54,887 nucleotides of DNA from Streptomyces afghaniensis 772. GTDB lineage: Bacteria > Actinomycetota > Actinomycetes > Streptomycetales > Streptomycetaceae. Below, one piece after another: positions 9,147-18,267 of the stretch (position 1 is its first letter; each line of letters begins with the position of its first letter). Location: NCBI GenBank assembly GCA_000415505.1, contig KE354243.1, positions 1 to 54,887 of the forward strand. The letters run 5' to 3'. A model generated the notes under the pieces. The model saw only the letters and a list, made by a program, of their open reading frames with translations. It was not told the origin of the DNA and did not search any database. A program made the position numbers and the translations under genes.

Positions 9147-10289
9147 ATGACCGTGACCGACTCGCCCCTGCTCGACGTTGCCGCGACCGGCTTCCCGATC
9201 CTCCAGCCCGGTCGTGGGGAGATCGCGTCGACGACATACCTCCCGGCCACGCCCGGGAACACCCTGTGGGGTCGCCTTCCGTGCGAGGCGGACGCACCGT
9301 GTGCGGTCGTGCAACCGGGCTCCGTCATCACGGTCGACACGATCAGTCACGAGGGAGTTCTGGAGGACCAGGGCCGCAACCCGCGCGAGTTCTTCGGCCG
9401 CTACGGCGTCAGCGGCGGCCACGTGCTCGACGACGCCCAGCAGGTGGCGGAATCCGGCATGCCGCACGACTTCGACGATGACGGGCCGCACCTCGTCACC
9501 GGGCCGATCGCCGTGGCCGGCGCCAGGCCGGGCGATCTGCTCGCCGTGACCGTCCTCGACCTCACCCCGCGAGTTCCGTACGGCATGGTCTCCGCACGCC
9601 ACGGCTTCGGCGCGCTCCCTGGCGAGATGCCGTCGCTGCCTGGCCCCGTGTTCACCTTCGCCACGGCACACGCGGCTCACCACGGCGCGTGGGGCCGGAT
9701 CGCGGTCGACCCGACGGACTCCGCCCGCGGCTCACTGCCCTTCCCGCTGCGGCCGTTCCTCGGTGTCATGGGCGTGGCGGTGCCCGGGGACAGGCGACCG
9801 CACTCGGTCCCGCCGGGGCGTCACGGGGGCAACATCGACGTCTCTCTGCTCGGCGAGGGCGCCACGCTGTTCCTTCCGGTGCAGGTCGACGACGCGCTGG
9901 TCTACTTCGGGGATCCCCACTTCGCGCAGGGCGATGGCGAAGTCGCCCTGACAGCGTTCGAGGCGTCGCTGCGCGCCACCGTGAAGCTCGAGGTGGTGCC
10001 GGGTGGTGCGGCTGTGCGCCCTGGTCACGGCCGCGTCGCCCCGTTCGCCGAGACGGACGAGTACCTCGTGCCGATCGGCCTGGACGAGGACCTGAACGAG
10101 GCGATGCGCGACTGCGTGCGCTGCGCGCTGAACCTGCTCGCAACCGACTACGGTATCGACCGCCATGTGGCGATGGCGTACCTCAGCGCGGCAGGCGACT
10201 TCGCGGTCTCTCAGGTCGTCGACGGCGTAAAGGGCGTTCACGGGAAGATCCGAAAGTCGGACTTCCGCGAAGTCGGCCGACCGGATTGA
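9147..10289 (+). CDS. Acetamidase/formamidase family protein
   Basis: The 380-residue product fits the FmdA/AmdA family of amidases that release ammonia from small amides. Family hallmarks are an N-terminal PGSVITVDTISHEG region, ARPGDLLAVTVLDL, a His/Gly-rich loop PPGRHGGNIDVSLLGEGATLFLPV, and VYFGDPHFAQGDGEVALTAFE. The ATG at 9147 is chosen because AAAGGTGGG lies just upstream and the family N-terminus begins there, although the frame is open earlier. With the amidohydrolase it suggests that the catabolised compound contains nitrogen. The operator-like site upstream joins it to the regulon. Confidence 0.88.
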   Translation: MTVTDSPLLDVAATGFPILQPGRGEIASTTYLPATPGNTLWGRLPCEADAPCAVVQPGSVITVDTISHEGVLEDQGRNPREFFGRYGVSGGHVLDDAQQVAESGMPHDFDDDGPHLVTGPIAVAGARPGDLLAVTVLDLTPRVPYGMVSARHGFGALPGEMPSLPGPVFTFATAHAAHHGAWGRIAVDPTDSARGSLPFPLRPFLGVMGVAVPGDRRPHSVPPGRHGGNIDVSLLGEGATLFLPVQVDDALVYFGDPHFAQGDGEVALTAFEASLRATVKLEVVPGGAAVRPGHGRVAPFAETDEYLVPIGLDEDLNEAMRDCVRCALNLLATDYGIDRHVAMAYLSAAGDFAVSQVVDGVKGVHGKIRKSDFREVGRPD

Positions 10290-10331
10290 CCGATGGGTCG
10301 CCAGGCATGGGGACACGCCGGGGCGGCGGGT

Positions 10332-10946
10332 TCAGACCCAGGAGCAGAGCGCTACGGACAACACGCACGCGGCGACCGCGGCCAGGATCTGGGCGCAGGC
10401 CGGCGGCAGGGACCGCACGATCGCCCCGTATTCGCTCCCATCCTGGTCCTCAGAGGTCACTCCGCAGGCCGTCGCAAGTGCGGCCAGCGCGGCGGAGCGC
10501 TCATCGGCCCCACTGCGCAAAGACCGGACGGCAGCACCCCGTTGCTCCTCGCACATGACGTCGTAGCGACGGGCCGAATCGGCCGGCAAAGGCAACCGCC
10601 GCGGCGTGCGAACAAGGACGCCCTCAGTGATCAAACCGGCCGCGAGACGCTTGTGCGCGCTGCCGCTCAGGGCCCTGACCCAGTGCGATGCTGTGCGAAG
10701 CCTGCGCGACGACTGGATCTGAACGCGAACCTCGCCCAGCACGCGGTCGCGCGACTGCGCGCCCTGGACGGCGACAATGTGTCCGTCAACTGTGTGGATG
10801 AGGCCGTCCATAGCCAGTTCCATCAGCGTCGCACCGCTCATACCGAAGTCGAGACCGGTGCGATAGCTGGGAACACGCCCGTGCCCGTCCAAGTACACGG
10901 CCAACATGAAGTCGCCCGCAAGGCTCGTCGTGGAACCGGCTTTCAT
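10332..10946 (-). CDS. GPP34-family phosphoprotein
   Basis: This 204-residue protein resembles the GPP34 (Golgi phosphoprotein 3-like) family, which has many copies in Streptomyces and no settled bacterial function. Matching features are the N-terminal LAGDFMLAVYLDGHGRV, a helical core (GMSGATLMELAMDGLIHTVDGHI), the RLAAGLITEGVLV segment and a hydrophobic C-terminus (ILAAVAACVLSVALCSW). The ATG at 10946 is chosen because GGGGAG lies 7 nt upstream; the frame stays open to 11297, but that extension looks non-coding. It converges with the amidase gene. Confidence 0.7.
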   Translation of the reverse strand: MKAGSTTSLAGDFMLAVYLDGHGRVPSYRTGLDFGMSGATLMELAMDGLIHTVDGHIVAVQGAQSRDRVLGEVRVQIQSSRRLRTASHWVRALSGSAHKRLAAGLITEGVLVRTPRRLPLPADSARRYDVMCEEQRGAAVRSLRSGADERSAALAALATACGVTSEDQDGSEYGAIVRSLPPACAQILAAVAACVLSVALCSWV

Positions 10947-11615
10947 TCCCGTTCTCCCCTTCGCCCGCGTCGGCTTGGGCTTCCGGGTGCTTCCGGACTG
11001 GGTAGCCGAACCAGATCCCGAAGGGTCTGACACAGCACTATGGAGGTCAGGCAGCATCTTCGTCAATGCAAGACACCGTCCCGGCATGCAGAACGCGCCT
11101 GGACACAGACATGGACCATGAACCCATCGGCGACGCCCCGTTTCAGCCATGCAAATGACCCAGAACAGTTCGCCGATGGTGCCGTAGCAGGAGACAAGCG
11201 CCGGATCGGCGTCCGTGCGCAGTGACCTGGCGGATCGCGACTCGCCCCTGCCCGCGTCCGCCGTGACTTCCGGCACATCTGCTGGAAGACCGCCCACCCG
11301 GCCGGAGCACCGAAACCCTCACACCCCCGGCCCCTGGACGACCGCGAGGCCGCAGGAACACCGCCCCAACCCGACGCCACGACGTGCACACATCCGAACA
11401 AATCGGGAGCTATGCCAGAGCGTGCCCTCCCGACCCGCCCACGTGGTCTCTCGCCCGGTGACGGGTTCTCGGGCTGCCGGACGCCGTGGCTGAGAATGGT
11501 CTCTTGCGGGTGTGGCACGTGATGCTTGGTGCCGATGCTACGGATGCGGCGCTCGGCTGCGCTGGTCCCGGAGCTGAACCTGATCGGCAGTGGAAATCTG
11601 AGAGGGCGGCAGGAC
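10947..11615. other. Intergenic stretch without a recognisable gene
   Basis: About 670 bp separate the GPP34 gene from the broken kinase. Open frames on both strands give low-complexity, unfamiliar products with no credible ribosome sites. The promoters of the two divergent genes should lie here, but no clear -35/-10 pair was identified. Confidence 0.5.
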
Positions 11616-13170
11616 GTGGAGTTGCTGGACGGGGCGGATCCGGAAGCTGTTGGTGGCTATCCACTGCTGGCGCGTCTCGGTGAGGGTGGGATGGGGCGGG
11701 TGTATCTGTCCCGGACGGTGTCGGGGCGTCCGCTGGCGCTCAAGACCGTGCGTGCCGAGTTCGGACGGGAGCCGGGGTTCGAGGAGCGGTTCGCGCGGGA
11801 GATCCGTAACAGCGACCGGGTGCGCTCGCCCTGGACGCCTGCGGTGGTGGACTACAGCCCGATGGGGCAGCGGCCGCAGTGGCTCGCCACCGAGTAGGTG
11901 GCAGCGCCGTCCCTGTCGGAGTGGGTGCAGCAGTACGGGCGGCTGTCCGAGCAGTGCGTCCTGGCACTGGCGGCCGAGCTTTTCGGGGCGCTGGCAGCGG
12001 TACACGCGGCGGGGCTGACCCACCGGGATGTCAAGCCGTCCAATGTGCTGTTGGGCCGCCGTAGTCCTCTGCTCATCGATTTCGGGATCGCGCGCGCGAG
12101 GGAGGACACGCGTCACACGAGGACCGGCGGCGTGATCGGTTCTCCCGGCTATCTGGCGCCGGAGCAGGTGAGTGCCGGGGAATCGGGTGCAGCGGGTGAT
12201 GTCTTCGCGCTGGCTGCGGTACTGGTGTATGCGGCGACGGGACGGGGCCCGTTCTCCAGCCCGGACGACGAGTTCTCGCCTGCGGTTGCTGCTCTACCGC
12301 ATCGTGCACCAGGAGCCGAACCTCGACGGCGTTCCGGCGGCCCTGATCCCACTCTTGCGGTCCTGTCTGGCCAAGGACCCCGAGCAGCGGCCCACGCCCG
12401 GCACCGTCAGCGTGCTGTTGGAACGCTTGGGCGGCCGGTGCGGTACCTGGCCGCAGGTGCTGCCCGAAGGGCTGGAGAGAGAGATCGCCGTGCGGGAGGA
12501 GGAGGCGCAAGCGCGGATCTCCGCAACAGTGCAACCGTCGTCTGTGGCGGCTGTGTCACGTGAGCCCGAACACGGCCCGGCTTCCGCCGACGCAAAGACC
12601 GCCGTCCTGCCGCCTGTCGGCCCCGTGCGACGGCGGGTGTCCGGCCGTACCGGCCGGGCGGTCGCCGGGACCCTGGCCGTGGCCTTGATGGCCGCGGCGG
12701 GCACGTTCCTCGTGCGGCATTTCTCCGGCGATGACGCCTCCGACGGGACGCCTTCGCCGTCATCCACTGCCACTTCGCTTCCCGAGGCCTGGGCAGGTAC
12801 ATGGGTCGGCACCGGGCCGGGCAATCCCACTTCTGACGGCTTCACCGAGCCCCGCACCAACCGGTTCACCGTCACTTTGACTCTCCACCCGGCACAACGA
12901 GGTGAGCTGGCGGGCAAGCAGGTCAGCAGGGTGACCGAAGTGAACACCAAACGTGAGCTGGGATGCACCGACACCCTGCGACTGCAGGAGATACGCAAGG
13001 CGTCGATGGTCCTCAAGGCGGTCAGCAGCCAGTCCGCCGAACAAGGGGCCGAGGTCGCCTGCCCCAACGGCAGTACCTACGTCGTCACGATGACCGGCCG
13101 AGACACCCTGGGCCTGCACAAAGAAGGTGACCAGTCCGCCGGGGCGCCGTCCACCCTCACCCGGCGCTGA
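11616..13170 (+). pseudogene. Serine/threonine protein kinase, broken (nonsense codon and frameshift)
   Basis: The kinase domain is readable across two breaks: glycine loop GEGGMGRVY, lysine strand ALKTV, catalytic loop HRDVKPSNVLL, DFGIA and APEQ. A transmembrane segment follows (AGTLAVALMAAAGTFLV) and then an extracellular domain of about 150 residues with a possible lipid-binding or sensor role. A TAG at 11895-11897 replaces what should be a tyrosine codon (LATE-stop-VAAPSL). Near 12275-12280 an extra C shifts the frame; reading TTC TCG CTG CGG would restore FSLRLLLYRIVHQEP. The GTG start at 11616 is tentative. As given it cannot make a full kinase. Confidence 0.75.
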
Positions 13171-13405
13171 CGGCTTCGCCCGCCGACACGGCGGTGCCGA
13201 GCCCTTGCCGTCCTGCACCGGTCAGTCGGACGCGGACGCAGGCCGGGCCCCGGGGCCCGGCCTCGCGCTGACCTGTCCGGGTGTGGTGATCTCGTGCCCG
13301 GAGGCGCAGGTCACCACCGTGCGGACCGGGCTGCCGCAGTCGTGGTGGAGCAATCGAGGCAGGGCCCCACCCGGCGATTTCACAACCATTAGTGTGGTGC
13401 CGACC

Positions 13406-14398
13406 GTGTCCACCGCGTCGGAGCCGACCTTGCCGAACCTGGCCAACCTCGAGGAGATCTTCTCCGACGAGGGTGACGGCGCCGCCGGACCCGTGCGGTC
13501 GCCCGGCTGGCAGAGCAGCGTCTCGCCGCAGGGACTCGCGGTGACTTTGATCGCCGACTACACGTTCCCCGTTCGGGCCTGGTTGCCGTCGGCGGCGATC
13601 GTGGCATTGCTCGGCGAGTTCCAGGTGACCGCGGGCGCAGCCCGTACGACGATCAGCAGGCTGATGCGCCGAGGGGTACTGGAGAGCAGTCGGCAAGGGC
13701 GGTACAGCTCTTACCGGTTGACGTCGCAGGCCGCCGTCGACCTGTGGAGCGGTGCCAGCTCGATCGCCACCTTCACCACCCAACCCGACTCATGGGACGG
13801 ACAGTGGACACTGATCGCCTTCTCCGTCCCGGAACAGGAGAGCACGCGGCGGCGCGCGTTGCGCACCGCGTTGCGTTGGCGCGGATTCGCGCCGCTGTAC
13901 GACGCGCTCTGGGTGTCACCGCACCCCCTGACCCCCAAGGGGCGGATCGAGGTGGCAGACCTGGCGCGGGGAGCGGTGACCGTGTTCCGCGCGCGGCAGG
14001 AGGATCTGGACACCGAGGCTGACCGCAACCCGGTCCAGGCGTGGGACCTGCCCGGCATCGCCGAGCACTACCAGGCTTTCATCAGCCGTTGGAGCGGCTT
14101 GCTTCCGCACATCAGCGCCGACGACGTCTCCGGCGCCGACGCGGTGCGCGCCCGGACCGAGGTCATGCACGCCTACCGGCACTTCCCCATCCTGGACCCG
14201 TTGCTCCCCATCGGGCTGCTGCCGCCCGGCTGGCCCCGGTCACGGGCGCGGGAAGTCTGCGTCGCGGTGTACGACGGTCTCCTCCAGCCGGCCCAGGACC
14301 ACGTCCGCTCCGTGGTAACCCGATTCGCGGAGGGACCGCACCCCGACATCAGGGCCCATACGATCGCCGGCATGAGTGCGGGTATCGGCCACGGCTGA
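13406..14398 (+). CDS. PaaX-family transcriptional regulator
   Basis: The protein (about 330 residues) matches the PaaX/GntR-like repressors of phenylacetate-type catabolism. An N-terminal winged helix (LIADYTFPVRAWLPSAAIVALLGEFQVTAGAARTTISRLMRRGVLES) is followed by the PaaX central and C-terminal domains (WDGQWTLIAFSVPEQESTRRRALRTALRWRGFAPLYDALWVSP in the sequence, AYRHFPILDPLLP). The frame is open back to 13127 inside the broken kinase, so the start is uncertain; GTGs at 13394 and 13406 are the likely choices and neither has a strong ribosome site. Its target is unknown. It is not next to phenylacetate genes; the nearest downstream gene is the secreted hydrolase. Confidence 0.8.
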   Translation: MSTASEPTLPNLANLEEIFSDEGDGAAGPVRSPGWQSSVSPQGLAVTLIADYTFPVRAWLPSAAIVALLGEFQVTAGAARTTISRLMRRGVLESSRQGRYSSYRLTSQAAVDLWSGASSIATFTTQPDSWDGQWTLIAFSVPEQESTRRRALRTALRWRGFAPLYDALWVSPHPLTPKGRIEVADLARGAVTVFRARQEDLDTEADRNPVQAWDLPGIAEHYQAFISRWSGLLPHISADDVSGADAVRARTEVMHAYRHFPILDPLLPIGLLPPGWPRSRAREVCVAVYDGLLQPAQDHVRSVVTRFAEGPHPDIRAHTIAGMSAGIGHG

Positions 14399-14920
14399 CG
14401 ACGGACCGTCGCGAGGGTGATCGGGCGGGCCTCGAAGACGCCACACCGGACCTCCCGCGCCTGCGATCTGTCGAATGCGCGTCGAAGACAACAGAGTTGA
14501 GCGCCGACGATTGACAGATCGGCACCCGATCGGGAATGTACCTGTTGCAAGACATGTGGGAACGCTCCCAGAGGTGCAGCACACGACGCATGGAAGGAGA
14601 GGCACCCCTGCGCCGTTCCCGCAGAATCGACACCTCCCCATCAGAGAAGCGGGCGGGTGGGCCCGAAGGGCTGCTCCCTCAATGAGTCACGGTTCGGCCG
14701 GTGTTCAGCGGCTTGCCGCATCTCCGCCGGCAAGCCACACCACGCGGATGACCACCACATGCAGGACCGGAACGTCCTCCACCGTGCGCGATTCGCCGAC
14801 CTGACCACCCCCACCACTACTCCCCCCACCACCTAGGTCAGTCTCACCGCCGCGGCATCACCGACGCCTCTTCCCGGCACCTGACCGAACAGCGCTCCGC
14901 ACCCCCCACCAGGAGTCTTC
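14399..14920. other. Intergenic region upstream of the secreted hydrolase
   Basis: This 520-bp stretch holds no convincing gene. Its one clear signal is the CebR-like palindrome at 14557-14570. Confidence 0.5.
14557..14570. promoter_or_regulatory. CebR-box-like palindrome
   Basis: TGGGAACGCTCCCA differs by one base from the Streptomyces CebR operator consensus TGGGAGCGCTCCCA, which controls cellulose and cello-oligosaccharide genes. It lies 350 bp before the alpha/beta hydrolase and about 1.5 kb before the GH5 cellulase. The match is read from sequence; binding is inferred. Confidence 0.5.
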
Positions 14921-15804
14921 ATGACCATGCAACGGCGTAGTTTCGTGACGCTGAGCGCAGCCGGAGCCGCGGGCGTAGGCATGTCCCTGCTCGGCACGGG
15001 ACACGCAGGTGCCACCGCGAGCGCCGGCGCTCCGACCCAGCGGTTCGCGGTCGGCGTACGTCAGTACGCCTGGAGCCGCGGCAGCCGCCGGTGGACCACC
15101 TACGTCTACTACCCGCCACCGGTACTCCCGGTGGCTCCCCGGTCACCAGCGCCCCCGTCGCCCAGGGCGTCTTCCCGGTCTGCGAGTTCATGCACGGCTT
15201 GAGCAGCAGCCCGCAGAAGTCCCTGGCGATCATCCGCCCCTTGGCCGAGGCCGGCTTCATCGTCCCCGCCCCCCACTTCGCCAACCTCAACGACCAAGAC
15301 GTCTACAACGGCAACCAGTCCAAGGACGTCTCCGAAGTCATCACCCGGACCCTCGCCCTCAACACGGCCGGCGACCCGCTGGCCGGCCACATCAACACAG
15401 CGGTCGGAGTCGGTGTCTCCGGCCACTCGATGGGCGGCATGACCACCCACGGCCTGCTCACGTCCTGGCCCGACGCACGGATCACCGCCGCGATCCCCAT
15501 GTCCTGCGTGGACATGGGCAACCCGAGCCCGGCGGTCCGCGCCAAGGTCCTGTTCACGCACGGCGACCGGGACGGAACGTGCCCGATCTCCTCCGCCCGC
15601 CAGGCGTACCGGGAACTGCCCGCCGCCAAGGCGTTCCTCACCTTCCGCGGCGCCGGCCACAGCAACTACTTCGGCGACTCCCGGACCGTCAACACGTCCG
15701 TGGACTGGATGCGGTGGAGCCTGTACGGCGACACCGCGGCCCGCGACCGCCTTCGCGCCGACGCCACCTCCAGCACGACCACCTGGGAATCCGCCCTGAG
15801 CTGA
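14921..15804 (+). pseudogene. Tat-secreted alpha/beta hydrolase (polyester hydrolase/chlorophyllase-like), frameshifted
   Basis: The N-terminus has a twin-arginine signal (QRRSFVTLSAAGAAGVG). The downstream frame encodes a hydrolase with the nucleophile elbow GHSMGG, a late aspartate (THGDRDGTCP) and histidine (GAGHSNYF). The family is close to dienelactone-type and polyester hydrolases. The two parts lie in different frames: one base appears missing at 15113-15118, where YYP should continue as ATGTPGG. Joined, the product would be about 294 residues, a normal full length. It may be a true pseudogene or a sequencing error in a C/G run. A CebR-like box lies upstream. Confidence 0.7.
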
Positions 15805-16046
15805 GGAGCAACCACGCACGGCCCGGGTGCGCGCGTCTGCCGTGCTCGCCTCGCATCCGGGCCGTGCAGAGTGCGTGGCCACCCACGGACGCCCGTGAGG
15901 TCAGCCGCTGCGCAATCGACTGTGCTCGTTTCCAGGCCGGCGTGGACGCCACCGCCCGAACAGCCGACGGCTCCGGCCGCTCCCACTCGCACAGATGGAT
16001 CCACTTGGGGGCCCGACGCCCTCAAGGACGCAAGAGAGGAAAGCTC

Positions 16047-17285
16047 ATGGTTTCACTAGCAGGGAAGATCAGAGTCATTTTCCTTGCCGCCCTGTTGGCA
16101 GTTGCCGCATCGGTGTACGGCGCGGCGCCTCAGGCATCGGCCGATACCGCGGCACAGTCGAGCGCTTCACAGATCGTGGCCGACATGGGCGCGGGATGGA
16201 ATCTGGGGAACCAACTCGAAGCCACCACCAACGGATACCCGAGCGAAACAGCGTGGGGCCAGCCGACGGTGACGCAGGCCCTCATCGACAAAGTGAGAGC
16301 GGCAGGGTTCAAGACGATCAGGATCCCGGTCTCCTACCTGGGATACATAGGGCCCGGCCCAAATTACACGATCAACGCCTCCTGGCTGAACAGAGTCCAA
16401 GAAGTCGTCAACTATGCCTACAACAGGGGCCTGCATGTGCTGATCAACATGCACGGCGACGGGTACAAGACCGTCAACGGCTCCTGGCTGATCTGCGATT
16501 CGCCTTCCCAGGCGACGATCAAGGCCAAGTACGAGAAAGCCTGGCAGCAGATCGCGAACAGGTTCAAGAACTACGACCAGCGCCTGATCCTGGAGTCCAT
16601 GAACGAGGAGTTCGACGGGCAGTACGGCCGCCCGACCCAACCGTGCTACTCGAACATCAACAGCTACAACCAGATCTTCGTGGACACCGTGCGGAAAACG
16701 GGCGGAAACAACAGTTCGAGGTGGCTGCTCGTGGCCGGCTGGAACACGAACATCGATTACACCGCGGGGAATTACGGCTTCGCGCTTCCGTCCGATCAGT
16801 ACCGCTCCCCCTCCATTCCCGCAAATGAGCGGCGGATCATGATCTCCGTTCATCACTACAGCCCCTGGGACTTCGCCGGAGAGGAAAGCGGCACCATCAC
16901 GCAATGGGGCCGAGCAGCGACCAACCCATCAAGGACGTCGACCTGGGGACAGGAGGACTATCTGGACGCGCAGCTCAAGATGATGCGCGATGTGTTCGTC
17001 TCGAAGGGGTATCCAGTGGTGGTGGGCGAATACGGTGCCATCGACAAGTCATCGTTCGATTCGTCGAACAACAGGTACCGCGCGGACTTCGCACGGGCCG
17101 TCGTGGCCACAACCAAGAAATACGGCGCGGCCACCGTCTACTGGGACAACGGGGCAACCGATCGGTACGGGTTCGGGCTGTTCAACCGGCGCTCCCTCAC
17201 GGTCACCCAGCAGGGCATCATCAACGCCATCATGACCGGCGTCAGCGGCAGTGCTGCCGGCTCGGGCCATCCGTCCGGCACGTAG
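16047..17285 (+). CDS. Secreted GH5 endoglucanase (cellulase)
   Basis: A 412-residue secreted glycoside hydrolase of family 5 that cleaves internal beta-1,4-glucan or related plant-wall bonds. A Sec signal peptide ends at about residue 32 (APQASA). The GH5 core follows with GWNLGNQLEA, KTIRIPVSY, the acid/base Glu187 in SMNEEFDG, VHHYSPWDF and the nucleophile Glu328 in VGEYGAI. The ATG is preceded by GAGAGGAAAG. There is no carbohydrate-binding module; the chain ends in a short Ser/Gly tail. Base composition in and around the gene is slightly richer in A/T than its neighbours. A large hairpin follows the stop. Confidence 0.92.
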   Translation: MVSLAGKIRVIFLAALLAVAASVYGAAPQASADTAAQSSASQIVADMGAGWNLGNQLEATTNGYPSETAWGQPTVTQALIDKVRAAGFKTIRIPVSYLGYIGPGPNYTINASWLNRVQEVVNYAYNRGLHVLINMHGDGYKTVNGSWLICDSPSQATIKAKYEKAWQQIANRFKNYDQRLILESMNEEFDGQYGRPTQPCYSNINSYNQIFVDTVRKTGGNNSSRWLLVAGWNTNIDYTAGNYGFALPSDQYRSPSIPANERRIMISVHHYSPWDFAGEESGTITQWGRAATNPSRTSTWGQEDYLDAQLKMMRDVFVSKGYPVVVGEYGAIDKSSFDSSNNRYRADFARAVVATTKKYGAATVYWDNGATDRYGFGLFNRRSLTVTQQGIINAIMTGVSGSAAGSGHPSGT

Positions 17286-17332
17286 CAGGACCCGAATCTC
17301 GGCGACGGCTACGTACCTCTGCATACCTCGTG

Positions 17333-17392
17333 GGCGCGCAGTTGGGCAGGGTGGCGATGCCACCCGGTGTGCCATCTCGTCAACTGCGCGCC
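17333..17392. repeat. Large imperfect hairpin after the cellulase gene
   Basis: Outer arms GGCGCGCAGTTG and CAACTGCGCGCC pair perfectly over 12 bp. Inside them GGCA pairs with TGCC, and GGGTGGC pairs with GCCACCC around a GAT loop, giving about 23 paired bases in 60 nt. It begins 48 bp after the cellulase stop and probably acts as a terminator or mRNA 3'-end stabiliser. Confidence 0.6.
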
Positions 17393-18267
17393 GACCAGCC
17401 GGAGACGCCACGCTGCTCCGCATCTGGGAGCACGTTCGGCAAACGGACGACAGCGCAGTCTTCACATGTGGCGACCGACGACGAGGTGTCTGCCGGACTG
17501 ACCGGCGTGCCGAGCTCAAGGAGCTTCTGCGGTCTCTCAGAGCCCGGCTCGATCCCGAGGACATCGGCCTGCCCTCATACGAGCGGCGGCGGGTACCGGC
17601 CTGCGGCACGAGGAGCCGGCGCAGGCCGGCCGGAGTGTCAAGGGACCATCTGATCCGGCTGTAGTTCGTCGAGGTGGTCAGAGGCGAGAAGCGTAGAAAT
17701 TCATTGATAGCCCGTCAAGCATTCTGTTGGCTTTCTCTGTTCGAGCGTGTGCGGGTGCGAGCCAACGAGAGGTCCCGTGCACAGTCCCGTCCTCGTCGTC
17801 GCACTCCTCTGAAAGGGCACTTGAACTGGGCTGACTCCCGCCGTTTCAGGCAGCTCACGGCCGAGGCACGGCGAGCCCCCGGCCCACAGGATCGCACTGC
17901 TTCTTCCATGGATTGGTGAGTAATGGTTGACAGCTTCGTGCCCGATCGAGAAGCTGCGTGAAGCACCTCAAGTTCGTTGTGATGTGACTGCGCACCACCT
18001 CTGTGATCGCTCACAGTCCCGACCTGGAGGAGCGCCCTGGCACGCCAAGGCCGCCCCCTTCGACACGTGCCGCTCGTGAGCACTCCAGCCTCAGTGTGGC
18101 CACTCCGAGGGAGGCGCATCGGCTGGGATCGCACGCGGCTACACGAACTCCTTGGACCTGAGCGTCAGTTGCCCAAGAACCCGCCTCGCTCCTGGAGGTC
18201 TCTCACTGACCCGCTCTCCGCCGCCCGCGACGTCTCACCCGCGACCGACGGAAGGAAAGGACCGATC
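17393..18267. other. Intergenic region between GH5 and GH53 genes
   Basis: About 870 bp with no recognisable gene. The small open frames (for example 17674-17919) give basic, unfamiliar peptides with no supporting context. Locally A/T-rich patches around 17690-17740 and 17915-17990 may hold promoters. A palindrome related to the LacI operators lies at 18003-18014. Confidence 0.45.
18003..18014. promoter_or_regulatory. LacI-type operator variant upstream of GH53
   Basis: GTGATCGCTCAC differs by one base from the GTGATCGTTCAC copies at 38.9-39.2 kb and extends to CTGTGA-N4-TCACAG. It lies about 250 bp before the galactanase start, so this gene may belong to the same regulon. No -35/-10 pair was found next to it. 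Confidence 0.35.

Noticed and set aside
17674..17919. Small 81-codon open frame between GH5 and GH53
   Set aside because: The product is basic and unfamiliar, with no ribosome site or partner gene.
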